From: Bacteroidales bacterium | GTDB taxonomy: Bacteria; Bacteroidota; Bacteroidia; Bacteroidales; UBA932 | Direction of reading: 5' to 3' | DNA: 13,301 bases | Assembly (NCBI GenBank): GCA_024689525.1 | Contig: JAILDI010000188.1 | Location: forward strand, 1 to 13,301 | Shown here: in pieces, positions 1 to 6,949 of the stretch | Layout of the letters: every line of letters starts with the position of its first letter | Position numbering within the stretch: position 1 is the first letter of the stretch | Translations under genes and position numbers: made by a program | Notes under the pieces: generated by a model | What the model saw: only the letters and a program-made list of their open reading frames with translations | Databases searched by the model: none | What the model was told of the DNA's origin: nothing

Positions 1-1
1 G

Positions 2-961
2 GTGATTATCGCCGTGCCGGACCAGATCCACTATCCCATTGCCATAGAAGCGGTTAAGCGTGGCTTCCACGTACTTGTGGAGAAGCCGGCCGTAACTACG
101 CAGGCCGATTATGAGAGCCTGCTCCAGGCATCGGCCCAGGCAGACACACCGGTGGGCGTATGCCTTGTGATGCGCTATCATCCGTACTACAACCGGATCA
201 AGGAAATTGTGGAGAGCGGAGCTATCGGCCAGATCAGGGAAATCACCCACACGGAACACATCGGCCCGGACAGGATGGGCCACACTTTCGTGCGCGGCGG
301 ATGGGCCCGCAAGGAGGATACGGGGCCGATTTTCCTGTCCAAGTGCAGCCACGACGTGGACTTTATCCTAAGTCTCTGCGGCCCCGGAGCAAAGGCCTCT
401 AAAGTGCAGGCGGAAGGCTCCATCGAGCTGTTCAAACGGTCACAGGCCCCTGAGGGCAGCACTGACCGCTGCATCGACTGCCCCATAAAGGATTGCCGAT
501 ACAATGCGGTGAACCTGTACCGGGAGCGCAAGGAGTGGATTGCCGGATTCGACGTTCCCCCAGAAAAGTCATTCGACCAGGTCATAGAGAGCGTTTTAAC
601 CGAAAGCCAGTTCGGATGCTGCGTATACCGTTGCCAGAACGACGTGTACGATACCCAGCATGTCGATGTCGAACTGGAGAACGGTATCCGGCTCAGCCTC
701 AGCCTGGAGGGCACATCGGCCAAAGAAGGGCGCGAGACAGTCATCTGGGGCTCAAAGGGCGTACTCAGGGCGGAAGGCGGAATCATCACCTGCGGGTCCA
801 TAAGAGAAGATTATAGCCAGTTGGAGAACGCCCCCCTTCACGCCGGAGCCGACAAAGCCCTGGTGGAGGACTTCCTCCGCAGCATCGAAACAGGCACCCC
901 TATGAAAGCCTCACTGGCCGACGCGGCCGAATCCCATCGCATTTGCTTTCTTGCCGGATAA
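2..961 (+). CDS. Gfo/Idh/MocA family oxidoreductase, 5' partial
   Basis: The C-terminal 319 residues of a NAD(P)-dependent sugar or inositol dehydrogenase-like protein are present; the true start and the glycine-rich dinucleotide-binding loop lie left of the window. The visible part opens with the last strand of the Rossmann fold (VIIAVPDQIH, like the family's VIIATPDHTH) followed by the diagnostic EKP at fragment residues 27-29. The substrate domain carries GGW (99-101) and KCSHDVDF (114-121), where the family places its active-site His/Asp. A cysteine cluster C157-x2-C160-x4-C165 followed by RYNAVNLY matches the Cys-rich element of one Gfo/Idh subgroup. The C-terminal strands VDVELENG and IWGSKGVLRAEGG are also family-like. 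It ends at tandem TAA codons and may be about ten residues shorter at the C-terminus than typical relatives. Family is certain; the substrate cannot be told. Confidence 0.93.
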   Translation: MIIAVPDQIHYPIAIEAVKRGFHVLVEKPAVTTQADYESLLQASAQADTPVGVCLVMRYHPYYNRIKEIVESGAIGQIREITHTEHIGPDRMGHTFVRGGWARKEDTGPIFLSKCSHDVDFILSLCGPGAKASKVQAEGSIELFKRSQAPEGSTDRCIDCPIKDCRYNAVNLYRERKEWIAGFDVPPEKSFDQVIESVLTESQFGCCVYRCQNDVYDTQHVDVELENGIRLSLSLEGTSAKEGRETVIWGSKGVLRAEGGIITCGSIREDYSQLENAPLHAGADKALVEDFLRSIETGTPMKASLADAAESHRICFLAG

Positions 962-973
962 TAAGTACTTTTG
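942..973 (+). promoter_or_regulatory. Bacteroidota-type promoter for the S9 peptidase gene
   Basis: TTTG at 942-945, a 20-bp spacer, and TACTTTTG at 966-973 match the Bacteroidota sigma-ABfr consensus (TTTG / 19-21 bp / TAnnTTTG) at every fixed position. The -33 element lies inside the last codons of the upstream oxidoreductase gene, so the peptidase can be expressed independently. The expected transcription start, about 5-8 bases after the -7 element, gives a leader of roughly 12-16 bases before the ATG at 994. Function is inferred from sequence. Confidence 0.75.
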
Positions 974-993
974 TAAGACAACACATACATTAT

Positions 994-3198
994 ATGAAGA
1001 AACTTGCACTGGCTGCATCGGCGGCCCTCTTTTTCTTTTCCTGTACAATGAAACCTCAGCAAGGCTACATCGGCCCGTCGGACATCCAGGTTCCGGACGG
1101 CAGGATGACCCCGGAAGTGCTCCTTTCGCTCGGCCGCCTGTCAGATCCCCAGCTGTCGCCGGACGGCAAGACCATCCTCTACGGAGTCAGTTATAATTCC
1201 ATTGCGGAGAACCGCAGCTGCCGCAACCTGTTTACCCTGCCCGTGAGCGGCGGAGATCCCACCCAGCTCACTATGGACGGAAAGAGCATCTCCAACGCCC
1301 GCTGGAGCCCGGACGGCAAATACATCTACTTCATCAAGGAAGGCCAGGTGTACAAAGCCCCGTACAGAAGCGGCAAACTTGGCAAAAGGACCCAAGTCAC
1401 GGATATTCCCGCCGGAGTGCAGGAATTCTCCCTGTCGCCGGACGGCGCGCAAATCCTCTTTGTGAGCAGCGTGCACAGCGCCGTTGAGCGCCCCGTGGAC
1501 ACCGACCCTCTTCTTTCCAAGGCCGATGCCTACGCCACTGAAGACCTGATGTACCGCCACTGGGATCACTGGGTGGAGGAAATCAACCACAGCTTCGTCG
1601 CTCCTCTGTGCAACGGCGTCATCAAGGAAGGCCTTGACATCCTGGGCGGGGCCGATGTGATGTTCCAGCTCCCCAACGGCCCCTTCGGAGGCATCGAGCA
1701 GCTCTGCTGGAGCCCGGACGGCCGCTTCATCGCCTACTCCTGCAAGAAGCTCACGGGCAAGCAGTACGCCTTCTCCACCAACACGGAAATCTACATCTAC
1801 AATATCCAGAGCGGCGAAACCCAGGAAATCACCGTTGGAGGCGGATACGACACCAATCCTGTCTGGAGCCCGGACGGCACCAAACTGGCATGGCTGAGCA
1901 TGGCACGTGACGGCTATGAGGCCGACAAAGTGCGCCTCATCATGGCAGATCTGGACTGCTCCGGCGAAGGCATCCCCACTATCGGGCGCATCACCGACCT
2001 CACGGACTGGTTCGACTACAATGCCGACTCCCCCGTATGGGCTGCCGACAGCAAATCCATCTACTTCTGCTCGCTGGTGGAAGGCCTCCAGGCAATCTAC
2101 AACGTGATAGCCGATCCGGAAACCGAATTCTTCCGCCTCACGGCCAACAACCTGTGGTTCGACTTCAATTCTCCCTTCGCAGTTCTCCAGGACGGAACCA
2201 TCCTCACAACCTACTGTAGCATGGACTTCCCCACCGAGATTGTAGCTTTGGGAGACAATTCAATCAAGCAGATCAGTTTCGAGAACCAGCACATCCTCGG
2301 CCAGCTGGACAGCCACCAGACCGAGGCCAGGATGGTGAAAACCGTGGACGGGAAGGATATGCTCACATGGGTCCTGTTCCCTCCGGCATTCGACGCCACC
2401 AAGGAGTATCCCGCGATTGAAATCCTGCTGGGAGGCCCCCAGGGCACTCTTTCCCAGGGCTGGAGCTACCGCTGGAACTACTGCCTGATGGCTCATCAAG
2501 GCTATGTGGTGGTTCTGCCCAACAGGCGTGGAACCACGGCCTTCGGCCAGCCCTGGTGCGAGGAGATTTCGGGCGACTACATCGGCCTTAACATGCAGGA
2601 CTACCTGAGCGCCGCCAAGATGATCAAGGCGGAGCCCTACATCGGCAAACTTGCAGCCTGCGGCGCGTCCTACGGCGGATACAGCGTATACTACATGGCC
2701 GGCATCCACGGGGACGTGTACGACTGCTTCATCGCCCATGCGGGCATCTTCAACGAGGAGCATATGTATATGACCACGGAGGAAATGTGGTTCCCCAACT
2801 GGGACAATGGCGGCATTCCTTATGAATACGCATACGAGGAAGGCCTCGTGGGCCCTGCAGGCGACGGACTCACCTTCGGCGGCATCCAGCAGGCAGGCTC
2901 GCCCTGGTCCAGCAAGCCGGAGGCCGTGCGCCATTATGCGAATTCCCCGCACAAACTGGTGCAGAACTGGCACACTCCCATCCTTTGCATCCACGGCGGG
3001 ATGGACTTCCGCGTACCTTACGACGAGGGTATGGCAGCGTTCAACGCCGCACAGATGATGGGCGTTCCCTCAAAGCTTATCGTGTTCCCGGGAGAGAATC
3101 ACTGGATTCTGAAGCCCCAGAATGCGCTTTACTGGCACAGGAGCTACTTCGACTGGCTTAATCGGTGGTTAGTTCCTCACCAAGACGACGCTCAATAG
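994..3198 (+). CDS. DPP5-like S9 family dipeptidyl-peptidase, lipoprotein
   Basis: A 734-residue serine peptidase of the prolyl oligopeptidase family (S9C), expected to release dipeptides from oligopeptides in the periplasm. The start at 994 gives a lipoprotein signal peptide, K2-K3, a hydrophobic stretch and FFSC with the lipidated cysteine at 17. Residues about 40-430 form a beta-propeller with SPDG-type blade motifs near residues 54, 104, 147, 239 and 291 and a degenerate one at 349. The C-terminal alpha/beta hydrolase domain (about 470-734) carries the triad: Ser559 in GASYGGY, Asp671 in HGGMDFRVP, His703 in ENHW. The stretch TTEEMWFPNWDNGGIPYE resembles the region after the nucleophile in bacterial and fungal DPP5/DPPV, which favours that subfamily over acylaminoacyl peptidases. 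Earlier in-frame starts would overlap the promoter. Its 3' end overlaps lysR by 41 bp. Confidence 0.93.
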   Translation: MKKLALAASAALFFFSCTMKPQQGYIGPSDIQVPDGRMTPEVLLSLGRLSDPQLSPDGKTILYGVSYNSIAENRSCRNLFTLPVSGGDPTQLTMDGKSISNARWSPDGKYIYFIKEGQVYKAPYRSGKLGKRTQVTDIPAGVQEFSLSPDGAQILFVSSVHSAVERPVDTDPLLSKADAYATEDLMYRHWDHWVEEINHSFVAPLCNGVIKEGLDILGGADVMFQLPNGPFGGIEQLCWSPDGRFIAYSCKKLTGKQYAFSTNTEIYIYNIQSGETQEITVGGGYDTNPVWSPDGTKLAWLSMARDGYEADKVRLIMADLDCSGEGIPTIGRITDLTDWFDYNADSPVWAADSKSIYFCSLVEGLQAIYNVIADPETEFFRLTANNLWFDFNSPFAVLQDGTILTTYCSMDFPTEIVALGDNSIKQISFENQHILGQLDSHQTEARMVKTVDGKDMLTWVLFPPAFDATKEYPAIEILLGGPQGTLSQGWSYRWNYCLMAHQGYVVVLPNRRGTTAFGQPWCEEISGDYIGLNMQDYLSAAKMIKAEPYIGKLAACGASYGGYSVYYMAGIHGDVYDCFIAHAGIFNEEHMYMTTEEMWFPNWDNGGIPYEYAYEEGLVGPAGDGLTFGGIQQAGSPWSSKPEAVRHYANSPHKLVQNWHTPILCIHGGMDFRVPYDEGMAAFNAAQMMGVPSKLIVFPGENHWILKPQNALYWHRSYFDWLNRWLVPHQDDAQ

Positions 3199-3982
3199 AG
3201 GCCGCCAGGGCCGAGTTCCGGAACGAATCCGGATATTTCAGGCACAGATCCATCCCCAACGGGCCTCCCGTCCGGGGATGGATTTTCATTCCGGAGGCTG
3301 CCTCGCGGGGCAGGAAGCCGATGAGGTCGCTACGGGTTTCCAGCAGCTCCCGCAGCAGCGGGATGCTGTCCGACACGAGCACGGTGCGGGCGATTATATC
3401 GGCCCCAAGTAGATCCCTATACGGAGCCCAGGCCACATAATGATCCACTTCAGGCAGAACTCCCGTGGCGGTTACGGCCACTCCATCGACACTCCCCACC
3501 ACCTGCGTACCTTCAAAATCGAGCTCCGTGCCGGGGCGCTTGGTCCACAGGTACACATCGGCCTCGATATCGGGCGAAGGGAAGGATTGTTCCGGGAATG
3601 TACTCAGGATGAAACCGCCGCCCGTTCCCGACAGATACGGAGCCAGGAGCTTCGGCAGCACATAATCGGCACAGAACGGCGTTGCGGCTATCCTCACGGG
3701 CCTGTTACGGACCAGCCGGCCTCTCTCGCCGAACAGCTCGTCGGCAGCGGTATACCAATGAAGGATCTTTCTGGCGTATGTGAGGAATACAGCACCGTCC
3801 GGAGTTGGCTCAACTTTTGCACGCCCTCTCTCCAGTAAACTGAAACCCAGCATCTTCTCCAACTCCGATATGTTCTGGCTCACCGCCGGCTGGCTTATGT
3901 CCAGCGCCCTCGCCGCCTTTGTAAAACTGCCTTCGTCCACGACGGTGACGAAAACTTTCAGCCTGAAATCCTCGAATACCAT
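3158..3982 (-). CDS. LysR-type transcriptional regulator
   Basis: A 274-residue regulator. Residues 5-62 form the winged helix-turn-helix of the LysR family (GSFTKAARALDISQPAVSQN, then ELEKMLGFSLLER), followed by a linker helix and a periplasmic-binding-protein-like effector domain from about residue 93 (RPVRIAATPFCADYVLPKLL). It is slightly shorter than the usual 290-310 residues, mainly in the effector part, but nothing looks broken. The gene is divergent from the M16 peptidase at 4067, the classic layout in which a LysR protein controls its neighbour and itself. Its 3' end is convergent with, and overlaps, the S9 peptidase gene. The inducer cannot be predicted. Regulation of the M16 gene is inferred from layout only. 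Confidence 0.92.
   Translation of the reverse strand: MVFEDFRLKVFVTVVDEGSFTKAARALDISQPAVSQNISELEKMLGFSLLERGRAKVEPTPDGAVFLTYARKILHWYTAADELFGERGRLVRNRPVRIAATPFCADYVLPKLLAPYLSGTGGGFILSTFPEQSFPSPDIEADVYLWTKRPGTELDFEGTQVVGSVDGVAVTATGVLPEVDHYVAWAPYRDLLGADIIARTVLVSDSIPLLRELLETRSDLIGFLPREAASGMKIHPRTGGPLGMDLCLKYPDSFRNSALAASIERRLGEELTTD
3248..3286 (+). terminator. Candidate intrinsic terminator for the S9 peptidase mRNA, inside lysR
   Basis: ATCCATCCCC at 3248-3257 pairs perfectly with GGGGATGGAT at 3274-3283, and an inner stem ACGGG/CCCGT (3259-3263 with 3267-3271, loop CCT) extends it; only one base opposes two unpaired bases between the stems. Four T follow (3283-3286). It begins 50 bases after the peptidase stop and lies antisense within the lysR coding sequence. 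Only the forward direction has a T-run. The run is short, so activity is uncertain. Confidence 0.5.
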
Positions 3983-3992
3983 AAGAATTACT

Positions 3993-4011
3993 TATATGTG
4001 ATGCAAATATA
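3993..4011. promoter_or_regulatory. Imperfect dyad, candidate LysR operator
   Basis: The 19 bases TATATGTGATGCAAATATA form an interrupted palindrome centred on 4002, with seven of nine base pairs complementary (five outer pairs plus TG/CA near the centre). It sits in the 84-bp gap between lysR and the M16 peptidase gene and covers the -7 element proposed for lysR, a good place for autorepression. LysR proteins bind interrupted dyads of roughly this length. The region is AT-rich, so chance symmetry is possible. Confidence 0.4.
4004..4011 (-). promoter_or_regulatory. lysR promoter, -7 element
   Basis: On the reverse strand this reads TATATTTG, a full match to TAnnTTTG, 21 bases before the lysR ATG. 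At the position of the -33 element (about 4031-4035) there is no TTTG, so the promoter is half-canonical. Confidence 0.5.
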
Positions 4012-4033
4012 GTGTTAATTGGAGAAAATTTTA

Positions 4034-4041
4034 TACATTTG
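4034..4041 (+). promoter_or_regulatory. M16 peptidase promoter, -7 element
   Basis: TACATTTG fits TAnnTTTG fully and lies 25 bases upstream of the ATG at 4067. The -33 position, around 4011-4014, reads AGTG and matches TTTG poorly, as expected for a promoter that needs an activator. The leader (GAAAGTTTTTTAAACAATTC and onward) is AT-rich with no Shine-Dalgarno sequence. Confidence 0.55.
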
Positions 4042-4066
4042 AAAGTTTTTTAAACAATTCAAAAGA

Positions 4067-6898
4067 ATGAAGAGATTTGTTTCAGTGTTTGCCGCCATTG
4101 CTTTGGCATTTACGGCAACTAGTGCATGGGCGCAGCAGGAACAGCTGCTGGCACCCCTCCCCAACGATCCCGCTGTGAAAGTCGGAAAACTGGACAACGG
4201 ACTCACCTACTACATCCGCCACAACGAACTTCCTGCCGGAAGGGCGGAATTCTACCTCGCCACCAACGTTGGCGCCATTCAGGAAGAGTATCCCGCACAG
4301 GACGGTCTGGCCCATTTCCTGGAGCATATGTGCTTCAACGGCACCGCCCATTTCCAGGACAAGGCAATCCTTGACTATCTGCGCAGCATCGGCGCCGAAT
4401 TCGGACGCAATATCAACGCTTCCACCGGTTTCGAGGAGACGCAGTACATGCTTAATAATATACCCGTCGCGCGCGAGAGCGTGGTGGACTCCTGCCTTAT
4501 GATTCTCTGCGACTATGCCCATTTCGTGAACAACGATCCTTCAGAGGTGGACAAGGAGCGCGGAGTCATCATCGAGGAGCGCCGTACCCGCCGCAACGCC
4601 AGCTGGCGTACGATGGAGCGTTCACTCCCCTACTACTTCCCCGGCACCAAGATGGCCGACTGCACCCTCATCGGCACACAGGAGCATCTGGAAACCTTCG
4701 ATCCCCAGGCCCTGGTGAACTTCTACCGCACATGGTACCACCCGGACATGCAGGCCGTGGTTGTAGTTGGCGACATCGACGTGGACCGCACGGAGGCCAA
4801 GATCAAGGAAATCTTCTCCGTGATCCCCGCCTGCGAGAACCCCAAACCCAAGGAGCACCTCTCAGTTCCCGATAATGCAGAGCCCATCATCGGCGTTATC
4901 ACGGACCCTGAATCCACTTCAGTCACCATCGAAATGGGCTGGAGGAGCGAGGCTATGCCCGAGTCCTACAACGCCGGCCTGCTTGGCCGCGTGATGAGCT
5001 ACACCAAGAGCCTCATCTCGGCAGTCATGCGCGAAAGGTTCGACGACATCACCGCCAAGCCGGACGCTCCTTTCCTGGGCGGCGGTTTCTACGTGTCATC
5101 CCTTATTTATGAGGATATCGACGCTGCTATGGGCGATGTCACCCTCAAGGAAGACAACATCCTGGACGGCTTCAAGGCATTCTACACTGAGCTCATCCGC
5201 ATGCAGCGCCACGGCTTCTCCAATGCCGAGGTGGAACGTGCCAAGACCGACCTCCTCTCCCGTCTGGAAGACCGTAAGAACAAGGCCAGCACCCGCCGCA
5301 ACGCGGAATTCGTGCGCCCCATCCTGAGCAACTTCTTCGACAATACTCCTTTCATGGATCCCGAGATGGAGTACCAGATCGCCCAGATGCTTCTTGGCCA
5401 GCTGGATGCAGCATATCTCAGCCAGACCGTGGCTCAGCTCATCACCCCGGAAAACCTGGTAATCATCTACTCCGGTCCCGAGAAAGCCGGCATCGCCACT
5501 CCTACAGAGGCCCAGATCCTTGCCGCAATGCGTGAGGTCGAGGCTTCCGACATCGCTTCCCTGGACGGCGAGGAACTTCCCAGCGAATTCCTCAACTCCG
5601 CCAAGCTCAAGGGCAAGAAGGTGAAGAGCACCTCCACCGTCATCTACGGCGCAACCCAGTGGATCCTCAAGAACGGCCTCAAGGTTGTCGTTCTCCCCAC
5701 CGATTACACCAAGGACCAGATCCTCATCGACCTTTACAAGGACGGCGGACTCAGCCTCATCGAGGACAACGAGGTATTCCAGATGGACGATATGTTCGAC
5801 ATCTACCTCAGCAACAGCGGTATCTCAAAATTCTCCTCCACCCAGGTATCGAAGATGCTCAGCGGCAAGAGCGTGAATATAAACCCGTATATCAGCACTC
5901 TGGAGCACGGCATCAGCGGCAGTTCAACCGTCCGCGACCTGGAAACCGCATTCCAGCTCCTGTACCTGTACTTCACGGATCCCCGCTTCGATGCCGACGA
6001 ATTCAATACCGGTCTCAGCCAGATTCGCTCCTACCTTCCCAATCTGCTCAGCAATCCCGAGTATATTTTCCAGGAACAGTACACCAAGTCGATCTGGAAG
6101 AACAATCCCAGGCGCCAGGTCATCTCCATGTCGATGCTGGACAAGGCCGATCTCAACGTGATCGAGAAAAACTACCGTAAGCTGTTCAAGGACGTTGCCG
6201 GTGCAACCCTCGTGATTGTTGGCGATGTGGACTTGAACACCCTGCAGCCCCTTGTGGAGAAATACTGCGGCTCCCTGCCTAAGGGACGCAAGGCCTCTTC
6301 CTGGATCGACCGCAATATGGAAATCGCCGAAGGATGGCGTTCCAACCAGTTCAAGGCCGACATGCAGACTCCCAAGAGCACCGTTCTGGAGGTGTACAGC
6401 GCATTTGTGGACTTCAGCTACTCAACAAGGGCCAATCTCGACGCTCTCAAGTACATCCTTGACATGCGCTACACCCAGTCCCTGCGTGAAGAGGAAGGCG
6501 GCACCTACGGCGCCAGCGTGGCAACCAACATCAACCGCCAGCCCAAGACCCAGGCCCTTCTCCAGGTGTACTTCGACTGCAAGCCCGAACTCACCGCACG
6601 CCTGTGCGAACTTGCAGAGCAGGGCATGAAGGATATGGCCAAGGACGGTCCCACCGAGAGTGAAGTATCCATGGCCATCCTCAACCTGAAGAAGAACATC
6701 CCCGAGAACCGCCTGAGCAACGCCTACTGGAGAAGCCAGATCGAGAACTGGCTCGAGTTCGGCGAAGACTATGACGCCGTACGCGAAAGCGTTATCGACG
6801 GCATCACACCCGAAAGCGTCCGCGCCATCGCCGCTCAGCTTCTCGACAGCCGCAACTACGTGGAAGTAATCATGACTCCCGGCGCCACCGCAGAGTAG
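4067..6898 (+). CDS. Secreted M16 family zinc metallopeptidase (insulinase/PqqL-like)
   Basis: A 943-residue peptidase of the pitrilysin/insulinase family, probably periplasmic. The signal peptide has K2-R3, a hydrophobic core and AWA|QQ at 20-24. The N-terminal M16 domain starts near residue 36 (KVGKLDNGLTYYIRHNE) and carries the inverted zinc motif H83-F-L-E86-H87, with the third ligand Glu164 in EVDKERGVIIEE at the family spacing of 76 residues after His87. The second half (from about 533, LKNGLKVVVLP) repeats the fold without HxxEH, as expected of the non-catalytic half. The two halves in one chain and the length resemble E. coli PqqL (about 930 residues). A Bacteroidota -7 element lies 25 bases upstream, and a strong hairpin terminator follows the TAG. 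It is divergent from lysR. The substrate is unknown; peptide degradation is the family role. Confidence 0.94.
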   Translation: MKRFVSVFAAIALAFTATSAWAQQEQLLAPLPNDPAVKVGKLDNGLTYYIRHNELPAGRAEFYLATNVGAIQEEYPAQDGLAHFLEHMCFNGTAHFQDKAILDYLRSIGAEFGRNINASTGFEETQYMLNNIPVARESVVDSCLMILCDYAHFVNNDPSEVDKERGVIIEERRTRRNASWRTMERSLPYYFPGTKMADCTLIGTQEHLETFDPQALVNFYRTWYHPDMQAVVVVGDIDVDRTEAKIKEIFSVIPACENPKPKEHLSVPDNAEPIIGVITDPESTSVTIEMGWRSEAMPESYNAGLLGRVMSYTKSLISAVMRERFDDITAKPDAPFLGGGFYVSSLIYEDIDAAMGDVTLKEDNILDGFKAFYTELIRMQRHGFSNAEVERAKTDLLSRLEDRKNKASTRRNAEFVRPILSNFFDNTPFMDPEMEYQIAQMLLGQLDAAYLSQTVAQLITPENLVIIYSGPEKAGIATPTEAQILAAMREVEASDIASLDGEELPSEFLNSAKLKGKKVKSTSTVIYGATQWILKNGLKVVVLPTDYTKDQILIDLYKDGGLSLIEDNEVFQMDDMFDIYLSNSGISKFSSTQVSKMLSGKSVNINPYISTLEHGISGSSTVRDLETAFQLLYLYFTDPRFDADEFNTGLSQIRSYLPNLLSNPEYIFQEQYTKSIWKNNPRRQVISMSMLDKADLNVIEKNYRKLFKDVAGATLVIVGDVDLNTLQPLVEKYCGSLPKGRKASSWIDRNMEIAEGWRSNQFKADMQTPKSTVLEVYSAFVDFSYSTRANLDALKYILDMRYTQSLREEEGGTYGASVATNINRQPKTQALLQVYFDCKPELTARLCELAEQGMKDMAKDGPTESEVSMAILNLKKNIPENRLSNAYWRSQIENWLEFGEDYDAVRESVIDGITPESVRAIAAQLLDSRNYVEVIMTPGATAE

Positions 6899-6912
6899 TC
6901 ATGAGTCCGGAC

Positions 6913-6949
6913 AAAAAAAGGAGCTTCGGTTTGCGAAGCTCCTTTTTTT
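6913..6949. terminator. Bidirectional intrinsic terminator
   Basis: Seven A (6913-6919), stem GGAGCTTCG (6920-6928), loop GTTTG, stem CGAAGCTCC (6934-6942), then seven T (6943-6949). The nine-pair perfect stem is flanked by A and T runs, so it works on both strands. It ends the M16 gene on the forward strand and the synthetase gene on the reverse strand; the latter's TAA stop (6948-6950) overlaps the T run. Confidence 0.93.

Noticed and set aside
187..801. 204-codon reverse open frame inside the oxidoreductase gene
   Set aside because: The forward frame carries clear Gfo/Idh motifs; the reverse product has no family features and no promoter.
943..993. Upstream in-frame start for the S9 peptidase
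   Set aside because: It would put the start codon inside the -33 element and add residues before a normal lipoprotein signal peptide beginning at 994.
2260..2994. 244-codon reverse open frame inside the S9 peptidase gene
   Set aside because: It lies across the catalytic domain, where the forward frame has the full triad context, so it is an antisense shadow.
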